Origin: Apostichopus japonicus
Taxonomy: Eukaryota > Echinodermata > Holothuroidea > Aspidochirotida > Stichopodidae
Direction of reading: 5' to 3'
DNA: 60,000 nucleotides
NCBI RefSeq assembly: GCF_037975245.1
Contig: NC_092567.1
Span: 22,777,376 to 22,837,375 of the forward strand
The stretch's first letter is position 1, and the number at the start of each line of letters is the position of its first letter. Under the pieces are notes generated by a model. That model had not been told where the DNA came from and made no database searches. It saw only the letters and a program-made list of their open reading frames with translations. The position numbers and the translations under genes are program-made. This document shows, one piece after another, positions 27,191-37,800 of the stretch.

Positions 27191-28794
27191 CGTTGCCAAA
27201 TTATTTCACACAATCCTACATAATTCGCAGTGAGAGTCACTATTGCTAATAATGGAAACAAAAAAATACTCAAGATGAATCGATTTTAGTTATATTGATT
27301 AATTTCTGCTGATAGATTTCATTTATTATAATAATGCTACAAATGTGTTCAAAAGTGTTCAAAATCTGTTCAACTGCAGACTGTTACAATTGTCAGCTTG
27401 CATACAGTAAGACTTACTTTCACCTTCCCCTCCCAAAATCATGTCCCCCAACCCCCCCCCCCCTCAATAAAAAAACCGATCCCTAAAGATTAAATCCATT
27501 GTCAACATAATTCATTCCCCTAGTTATTGTCTCTTATCTTTAATGCATGGGGGAACAAATGCAAGTGAGAAAGAAAATACCATCTATTTCTCCTGAAATC
27601 ATGAATATTGCAGACACTTAGAAATATTCACTCTTTGAATTCACAAACTTAATTGAAACAGTCGAACACACTGCGGTATTGTCCCCATTTTCAGCATCAT
27701 CAACCCCCCGTTGTGGTCCTTAAAAAAACTAGTACATGGATATTAACCATTTTTACACTTCCTCCATTTTTTTTACATTTTTGGCTTTCCATGCTTTTAT
27801 GAATTGTATTGTTGCATTCCCACATGCCTGGGGATTCCCGACTACAAATTCCTTTGTTAAACTTTTTTTGGGAATGGCCTTGACCGTTAATATTGTCACC
27901 TTATACAATTTGCCATGCATTGTTGCATCATTCTTGGCTTCAAACTAACATCATTTTGTTAAACTTTATACGAACTTCTCTTCTCCAGAAATACCCTAAA
28001 ATACTGTAGTGTTACCAAAAAAACAAGACTGTCATGACATGAGGTCAAAGTTCATCTGAGAATAGTATCCTTTTGACCCTATTTTGAACTCAGCTCCAGC
28101 CAACATTAATGACATGATTCATTATGAAAGTTTATAGACTATTTATCCACTATGAGTTTAAAGTGACCTTTTCATGACATAATTGCCAACAGCCTAAGAG
28201 TAAAATGGTGCAAGATAACTCCTTATTCGCACACACAAGTTTTGCTTTAAGTGTTTTCACTTTAAAAGTGATAAAGGCTTAATTTTTAAATGTTAAAACC
28301 AACTAATTATCTTTAAGATTAATGATCAGCAATTAATGAACGATATTGATGTTATACTCTCCAATGGTGCTCACTTTCAACACAGTCTATTAATAGATTT
28401 AATTATATTCAAGGTACAAAATTATATGACAAATGCTCTTATTTTGACAAATAATGACAAACTTTCAATTATATATATTAATATATGTTTACATTTTGCA
28501 TTAAAAAAATATAATGCCATATCCACCAAAGATAGACTTAATAGGTAAAAAGTTTGTATTTCTCATCATGTAATTCTTCTCAGGTTTCTTTTTTACATTT
28601 TCTTCCCGAAATCGGCTAGAATCGTTACCATTAACCGTTTCTCAAGAAGAGATAATCGTCTTGTATCGAACTGCTGCCACCTATGAATACGATTTTGTGC
28701 GTGGAAAATTTTGCGATGAGATTAAGGCGACCAGTTCTTTGGCGTTGAAATTATTCCGTAGATTTGACTGATTGTTAGTCCCCTCTGAAGATGA
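27191..28794. other. AT-rich non-coding, 3' of PTGR3
   Basis: Lies downstream of the PTGR3 stop on the minus strand, so it may contain the 3' untranslated region. I found no canonical polyadenylation signal close to the stop. There is no protein-like frame. Confidence 0.45.
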
Positions 28795-28860
28795 TCAGAG
28801 TTTAGAAGATTCTCCAATCTTCACGTAGATCTTTCCTTCGTTTCGGCCGGAATACATGTA
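28795..28860 (-). CDS. PTGR3: PTGR3 exon 11, terminal
   Basis: Acceptor CTTACAG. Encodes YMYSGRNEGKIYVKIGE and SSKL, then TGA. GKI-V and the final SKL match the vertebrate enzyme; SKL is the classic PTS1 tripeptide. Confidence 0.92.
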   Translation of the reverse strand, partial: YMYSGRNEGKIYVKIGESSKL

Positions 28861-31800
28861 CTGTAAGTAAAACAAACAGTAAAATTATTATCAGTCAACG
28901 TTATCATACGTTAACAGAGCCCTCACGTTTTAATTATCATCCACATTTCTTCATGTTCTTTACTTCAAACATCTTTTTATTGACCTACAGCAATACGATA
29001 ACATTACCTACATGGGTACCGCTATTTTCCAAGGCGTGTCCCTGTGGTCGTTGCAGTAGACTCCCATTTAAGAGGGGGTGGGGTGGGGGTGTGGGTGGTG
29101 GTAGGGAGGTCTGGATGGTCTTCCCATAAGAAAAGTAAAGTTTTTAGAACTTAAATGGTGCATTCAGATGCATTTATTAATGATAAATTGGGTCAAGGTG
29201 CAATTTTTTGAACAATTGTTTGGTGTCGGGATTGAAAAGGATTTGTACACCCCCTCTCCCCAAACGTCTGCATCCACACTTGGTTTGCTCTAGGAATTCA
29301 TCAGTTCTTCGAGTCAAAATTCATGCAATTATATTTCTTCCATTTTGTCTTACAATTAATACACTTACATTGACTGGTCATACTATAAATTGGGTCTACA
29401 TGCAAGGGAGTGCTTATAACTACTTTTTATATTTATTTTTATAAGTTCTTTGTGGGGGGGGGGTGAGAAAGGTTTGTACAACCCCCTCACCCTCCCCAAT
29501 CCCCTCTTCCTTTGCTCTATGAATTTATCAGTTCTCCCAGGTGAATTCAAGCACTTGTTTCTTCAAGCTTGTCATAGCATTACACTTACGTCAATTGCAT
29601 CGTAGACGGATTCTAAGGTCTGGAAATGTCCCGTCGGTGAGTTTTTGCCGTTGTCCATGGCGACATGCAGCTGACCACTCCCATATAGTTGCATTAATCT
29701 CATCATCGATTCACGATACTTGTGAGCGTATCGAAACAGAAAGAATCCGTGAATGGATGCAGACTTCATCAGTAACTGGTGAACAGAGAAATGGGAAACT
29801 TTTGAAAGATAAACAGAATGGCATTGTGGGATTGAAATATACTTTAAGGTGGCATACTCCTATTGGCATCTATATCAATCCGCTCTCGAGTGTTCTCCTT
29901 CAGGAAAAGTGCCAATAAGGAGCAGGAGAACAACTTTTTTTGACCTGTTATCAATTAGGATCTGTTTTTTTGTGACTTGGATGTTCAAGAGCATGAGTGG
30001 AAGTACTTGTGGTGCCAAAATTGGGTCAATTGAGGCATTTTTAGACCACTTTAGCCCTCCCAGGAGCAGAGTACGAAAACTGTTTACGACTGAGTAATGA
30101 GGTTTGTTTACAAGTGACAAAAACTTCGGGCTCTGGTAGCAAAAAAATCTGCATGGTCATGATACGGAAAATTGATGGTACCATGAAAGGCCAACTTGTC
30201 AGCTATCCAGTGATGGGTAGTGCTTAGCTAGTGAGAACTTCTATCTAGACCACATTACTCTTGTAATTTATTTTGTAAGTAAATGAGGCTTTTAATGGGT
30301 GTATGCTACCTTAAGATATCTTTATAAAGACACAGTAAATTAGCTATCAACAAGTGATTTAGAAATCTTATATTATAGAAACAGATTTGTTACTTCTTAT
30401 ACCACTAAGGTGTAGGGATAGGCAGGGGTGTGCAACCACATTTTTGATTGTACTATTACAGGTGTGGTGCTTCAAGATGTTAGCAAGTGATACAAGAGAG
30501 GGGTTCTTTAAGAAATATTTGGTAAAATGGCTGATTCTTCCGCTATTTCCTTGCTAAAATGTGCGAGCTGTAAGAATCGTATGTTAGTCACACTATGTAA
30601 ATTTTAGTGTACATGCAGCTACTTTTCCCAAAGAGTGTCCTTTAGAGATTCCTCGAAGAAATTCCTGGGTGATTTCAGCGACTGCAGGGTATCAAGTTTT
30701 GCGGACGTAGAAGGGGGGCCGGGGCGATATGACAACACCATCTGTTCAGTTAGCATGTGGTCATCGACTCTTTCTACTTCCACCAAACTTGATCAGCTGC
30801 AGTCTCTGAAATCACTGAGACTTCCTTGGAGAATTGAATCAAAATTTAATAAATATATTAAATAATAAATACTGATTTAAAGTAATAACGAGTACAATTT
30901 TCATTTCAGTTCGAACTCACTGTGAGTGGTAAACGAGGTAGAACGGGCGAGTTGTGAACCTTGGCATCAAAACTGTAAGAAGAGATGGCTCCTATCACGA
31001 TCACTTTACCATATATGGCCAGTCTGTTAAGAAAAGGCGGGAAAAAAACAAAACGTAAGTTGGTTGTTTAGAGTTCTTTATAATCAGGTTGCTAGCTTGT
31101 ATTATGAAACTAACGTAAAACTGATGTAACAGTGTTTTTTTTGTTGTTGTTTATATTTTGCTTTCTTCATTTTGTTCCACAAAGAACAGATCAGTTGGTT
31201 GGTAAAATCACTCGGTACTTTGAAGAACAAATTTGAGAGAATATAAAGATATAAATCTGTGTTCAAGAAAGGCAACTTTGATAAAGCCTAAAGAAAAGTT
31301 TACATCTATATTTTTTCAACTTCTATCAGGGGCGTCGGAACCTATTTGGGATTGGTACGGCAGATCAGAGTGTGGCCATCTATCATAATTATCAGGGGGA
31401 CGTTTGGTAGGTCAAACTACGCTACGCGCCACCATGGTTGGCGCGTAGCATAATGGAGAAAATTTTGAAAAAATGCCTCCCAGATTGCAGGAAATGGCAC
31501 TTCCCGAGCTTGAAAACAAGACCCTGCCATGCCAGAGTAGTCACATTTAGCCTACTTGCTTGTTTCATTTTGGTCCTTACTTTTTGCCATTTTTTTTTCT
31601 TAGTCCTACTTTTTTTTTTTTGGCGCCGTGAATATTGGGCCGGCGTTCGCCGGACCTGCCATACCGGCTCCGACGCCCCTGTCTCTAACTGGTGAGACCC
31701 CCCCGATTTGACTTAATACAGTTTCTCATTATTTTATAAATGATGAAAAATGTCTTCCCATCAACAACTGAATTCCTTGAGATATTAGTGTCCTTTGATA

Positions 31801-34800
31801 AATATCAGAATTACATGACTTTTATTTGTCATGTCTCATTCCAGTCAAACAAAAACCTTACGCATTGAAACAGGTGTCAAAGATATCTCCTCCTACACTT
31901 TCATAGATCACATCCACGCCTTTCTGAAATGTGAGAAAAAGATTTGTAATAAATAGCACGAAACATGTTTGATATATTTGATATATTTCTTAGTCACGTA
32001 TTTCTGAATCTGCCTATTTTTTTTATCTCCTCGAAATAGGTCAGGGTTAGGCATTGAAGACTCGCCCCAAACCGCGTGCCGCGCTCTGAAAAAGTTAACT
32101 TTCCGTTGCTCGCAAGTGAAGTTTTCTTCTTGTCGCTACAAAATGCAGACAATAATGAAACGTGATACCTTGTTATCTTTTATCTAGACCTGAAATGTCA
32201 ATCGCTGATATGTACACTGTGTTGTGGGTACTGACCGTAGCTGTATGTATTGACTGTACACTAGTGTCTAATTACCGATGGTAGCAAGCTGTGTGTGTAT
32301 TTTCTGGGATCGATGGTGGTGTCCAACACTTCTGTTACACCTCATTCGAAACTTGGTCAGATTACCGGCATTAGACGTTTCTTTGTGCGCGAGTCTTCAC
32401 ACCCTTTAAGTAACAGACCGACTTGTAACCTGACTGGCGCCCTCAGCAAAGAAATGACTTTTAAGGATCACCATCACACTAAGAATCTGATCACTCAGTA
32501 TATGGCAGAGGAAAGAGTTTGAAATCGTGAGGTAACCGGTTCAAATCCCGTTCTAAGCTTTGAAATCATTTTGGACATTGAAGTCATTTTGGAGTTGAAG
32601 ACAATCTAAACCAGTCAATTTTAAGGACTGCATTGTTATTGGCAGGGATGTACCCAGAAATTTGAAAGGGGGTGGGGGAGCAGTATTTTAAAAGGGCACT
32701 TCTCACAAAGGGAGCATTATAACACTTAATGATTGCCATGATGTACAGAGAAATTTTAAGCCCAAAATGCCTCCCACGTTGCAGGAAATAAACATTAATA
32801 AGAGTATTGTATTACGTAGCAGAAGAACTTTCAGAGGAAAGATTGAGAAAGGTCGCTTAGCTTCCTTCAAGCTGAAAAGAAGGCTTTAATGATATTTCCT
32901 GCTTTTAGTTAAATTTTATTTTTTGGGGTACTCAAAGGAGGGGGGGGGGGAAGGGATCACTCCCCCTGGCTACGTGTCTGGTTATGGAATGGTGTAAAAA
33001 ACAATCACTAAATAAAATGATAAAAAAAATGCTTCAAAGTTATTATGCACAATAGTAGACAATCTTACCTTATATTCATTTTTCAAAACAGATTTCAAAT
33101 TTTCCTTCTTGTAGTTGATTGGTCGATCGCAACCTAATGTCTGAAATGAGGTTAAACATTTAGGTAAGCAAGTAAAGAGCCAAGATTCAATCCAAATAAT
33201 CTGTTATTATTTCATTATAATGGTTGAATAATGAAGAAAATTGTGAAATTCAACATTATTTCCAAATGTTACAAACATTATATGTATGTTTAAAAATAAT
33301 ATATATTTTTAAACATTATATGTGTGTTGAGACATTATATATATGTTTGAACATTATCTATATGTTTAAACATAATATGTATGCTTAAACATTATATATA
33401 TGGATGTTATATATATAGGGGTGTCAGCTCAGTGGTTAATGCCGGTGCCTTCCAATCATAAGGTCCTCGGTTCGAGTCACTTCAAGATTAATGTATGTCG
33501 TCCAGTTACAGAGTTGTTGACAATTGACAATTCATAATCATGGACGTTAAATATGACTGTAAGAGACTGACTTCGGTCAGCTTGCAGCTTTGATAAGCCA
33601 ATGAGGCTTCTTCGCGAGTTCCTGCTTGCAGGAGGACCTAAAATACATATATGTTTCAACATTATATGTATGTTTAAACATTATGTATATATTTAAACAT
33701 TGTATACATTTTTAAACATTATATATGTATGTTTAATCATTATACATATGTTTAAACATTGTATACATGTTTAAACATTATATATGTATGTTTAAACATT
33801 GTCTAAATGTTTCAACATTATATATGTATGTTTAATCATTATATATATGTTTAAACATTATATGTACATTTTAACTTTTGTCTCATCAAATGATAATACC
33901 TGAAACTTTTACTCATGGAAATCAAGAATGTACGAACCTTCAGAAATTCTACTTTTTCATCGGTAGAACAAGTCCCGATTACATGGCAACCGGCTAGCTT
34001 AGCGAGTTGAACCTGTAAAGAAAGAAGGAAAACATTTCTTTTTCTCCATAAAGCAGTCATGAGTTAGGGTTAACCCTAACCTCTAACCCTAACACAGTCG
34101 TGAGTATAAGCTTAAATATTTACTATGCTGTATGTTATGATACTTTGACCAAATAAAGAACGACAATCAATATCTCTCACCTACAAGCATGATTCAGGTT
34201 TTATATCTATTAGAGTCTACTTTCTTGACACCTGCAGCTAAAAATTGCTTTCTTACGTTTTTCAAACAGGAAATTCTAACAAGAAGGATAATGGGTCAAA
34301 AATACAATTAGTCTGGGATCTAGTGACAGAAGCTTTCACCACTTAGATTTTATTTTTAAGACCATCTAACTAATTTGCAAAAAGTCTGTCTCCAGCACTC
34401 AAGAGGTTGGGTCTGGTCCTCAGAAACCCCTGGACCTCAGAAATCCCTGGACCTCAGAAACCCCAGGACCTCAGAAACCCATGGAGGGCCCTTCCAGATG
34501 TGTCAATTCATCCCATATATTAACCCATAGACCATACTTTGTCAATACAAAGTGATACAACAGTATATAAATACAGAATTGGCAAAATGTCTGGTTGGAA
34601 AGGAGTTTCCAGACCCCCCCTCCTTATAAGAGTCTCCTTCCAGCCAGTTGATTGCACCCCATCTACCCAATGGGTCAAAACTTTGTGGTTGAGGTGGGGT
34701 GAAATCTCAGGTGAGAGCGTTGTGTTCAAGTGGTTAAGGCAGTGAACATGTGATCTAAGGATTGCAGGTTCAAGTCCTGGCCCCAGATCTTTACGTTGTG

Positions 34801-37800
34801 TCCTTGGGCGAAGCACTTTATCTCTATTGCCTCTCTTCACCCAGCAGGTGTATAAATGGCGACCTGTGAGATAAATCTGTTAGCCGGGCACGGTTTAGCT
34901 GCTGCAATGTGGAGGGATTGTCCCTATGTTTGACAGGTTATCATTGACCAGGGTAATATTGTAAAGCGCTTCGAGTCTTTGGGAAGGCCTTATATAAAAA
35001 AAAAATATGAAAAAAAATACAAAAATCTTCTGTCACTAGCTCCAGGGCCTAGATGGGTATCTGTTGGAAAACCTCAAGTATACACATGTAGTTGACAGAT
35101 GTAAATTTAGTCATCTTTCACCATCTGACATTCCTTTCATTGTCTGTTCAGCAGAACGTCTTTTTATTGAAAGGTTTGACCCTTTTCCAGTGTGAATATA
35201 ATGTAATAATTACACAACCATTTAAAAACCAATAATAACGCAACCATTTAAAAACCATTTAAACCAAAAATTTGAAGAAAACCTAGGGTTTCCAATAAAA
35301 AAAACATACAAAAAAAAAGGATGTACGAGCAAGAGAAAAACTCACAGCAAATTGTCCAGTCCCACCGGCAGCAGCTGTAACAATCATAAACAATAAGGAA
35401 TGATTTAACACACTCTCTGATACAAGAAAGTAAAATGTTGGGACTGACGATGATTTCTTTATTCGTACGATCAAATTTCAAACGTTGGACGTAAATGCAG
35501 AGGTCGTTAGAATGGTAAGGTCAGGAATCAACGTACCTCCTCACCGCCACCCTCACCCCTCCCACCCTCACTCCTCCCACCCTCACCCCTCCCACGAAGT
35601 AGAAACTACAATTTACGCAACCAATTAAAAACCATTTAAACCAAAAATTTGAAGAAAACCAAGAACGACCTTTAACTCTCTGATATTGTTTACAGATCCT
35701 GAGAAGGGTCCGTCATGATATTTGGCCAATGGCCTGAAATGGCCGGGTATCAATGAATCTGCCATTACTCACTACGTCAATAGACAATATCGTTTATTTT
35801 AACAAATCATCAAATAAGTTGGGAATCTGTGAGCATTGTCTTGGATAGAGATTGGAAAACAGAGATTATTCTCTGGACATTAGGCAAAAGGTTGAAATTA
35901 AGAAGAAGAAGAAGAAATAATTTTTCATGATCAGTGAAAGTCAAACTTTGGAGAACTTTCAAGAGAGATACAGCAGTAAGCTAAATACAGGAGGCTAAAG
36001 AGAGTTGTGAACCTTTTAGGAAATTGGTTTACTTGTGCACACCTGTGACTAAGACACTCTGTCCAGCTTTCAGGGGTCCACATTCCTGATAGGCCATGTC
36101 TGCAGTCATTGCACTGGCCATCAGGGCCAGGTATTCAGGTTTCACATCTGGAAGAGGAATGGCAAACTTGGCTGGAAGCTCCTTTATCAAGAAAAACAAA
36201 GAGAAAATACAAGCGCAAAGCAAAAATCTAGCATTATTTTGAGGTAGATAAAATGTATATATATTGAATATCATCACCAACCTTGAGCCATTAAACTAAG
36301 AAAAGAAGTTCATTTCATTTCCTGAATCACATTACCTTTCATGGTTAAATTGCTGCCATTACGAAGAGAACAAGATCATCACCGCTGAGAGCTCAGAAAG
36401 TTTAGATTGTAGAATTGTCTTACAGACTAAAATATGCCGACACTGTTTGGTTTACTAATGAGAGTTCTGATAATCAGTTGATAAATTGCTTATTCCTAGT
36501 ATTTCAGTAAAACAGTAGTATGCGGGTAAAAGGATCATAAATTAAATTAATAATAGCAAATTACAAATTTATGCTTAACCTTGTTCTGTACACTTACACT
36601 GTGATTTTCCATTGTTATAATTGTTGTTAATAATGATAAGTAATAAGTGATATTTATATAGCGCATAATCAGCAAAGCTGCTCAAAGCGCTTTACAAACG
36701 TAAAACCTAAAAACAAATAGTAACATAAACCAAAATATTAAATATTATATGGAACCAGTAAGGCAAAAAATGTAAAAGCCAAAAGCAACAATATAAAAAA
36801 CACACCCGTACTAAACGATACTAAAAACTAAAACGCATATAGTCCAAAACAATTTGAGAAGTATGTAAATAGTAAAATAGATTAAATCATAGTCAATGTT
36901 AAATATAAATAAGTATGAGAAACTATAGTACAGTAAGACAATTATTGTAAAAGCCTAAAACAGATAGTAACAAACACCCAAATACTAAACGATAAAAAAT
37001 AGAACCCTAAACGTAGTAAATAAAAAAAAAAAAATTTAAAAAAATAAACTGTTAAGAATTAAGTAGGTAGTTCCAAACAAAAGTTAATACATTCTCAAAC
37101 ATTCAAACTTCAAGTTTGGCTGAGTCAACGACGATAACTACCATCTGGCCTCACCCCTGCCCAATTCACACCAACCTGTTGTGTCACCATTCCATAAGGG
37201 CTTTCAATGATCAAGTTATTACACATACACCAACACATATATTCAGAAATGTTGAAAATTCTACACTAATCATTTATGTGATTCCTTATTGCAGATTTAA
37301 TTTAAGTTGGATATCTACCTGGTATTCCCCATGTGATCCAAGAGTCATTGCAGCAACTGGTTGACCAACTTTGAGATTTTTCACTCCATTGCCTAGCATT
37401 GCAATTTCACCAATGCTCTTTATGAGGGAGATAAAAACAGAAACAAATGCAGTCACTGAGGCTTGATCAACTCTGTAAAATTATGGTTTACTTCAACTCC
37501 TTCTGACACCCACTCCCTCCTCTCTCACTCATCTGCTCTTCAAATTCAAAAAGTAGGCAGAACTTTTTGCAAAATGGTTACGTAATCATGAGAGAGCGTG
37601 TTGGCCAATTGGCTAAGGTGTCGGATTTGTGATCCAAGGATTGCTGGTTCGATTCCTGCCTAGTTCCTTACGTTGTGTCCTTGGGTAAGATGCTTTATCT
37701 CACTTGCCTCTCTCCACCAAGGGTTTAAATGGGTACCTGTGACGTAACTTGTCATTGGGCGCAGTATACAACTGCTGCCGACTGGAGGGATTGTCTCTGG

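Noticed and set aside
29541-29918. 125-codon plus-strand frame
   Set aside because: It is the antisense shadow of PTGR3 exon 10 and its upstream intron; the minus strand carries the conserved protein.
34520-34840. 106-codon minus-strand frame
   Set aside because: Runs through the head of SINE family C; no protein family resemblance.
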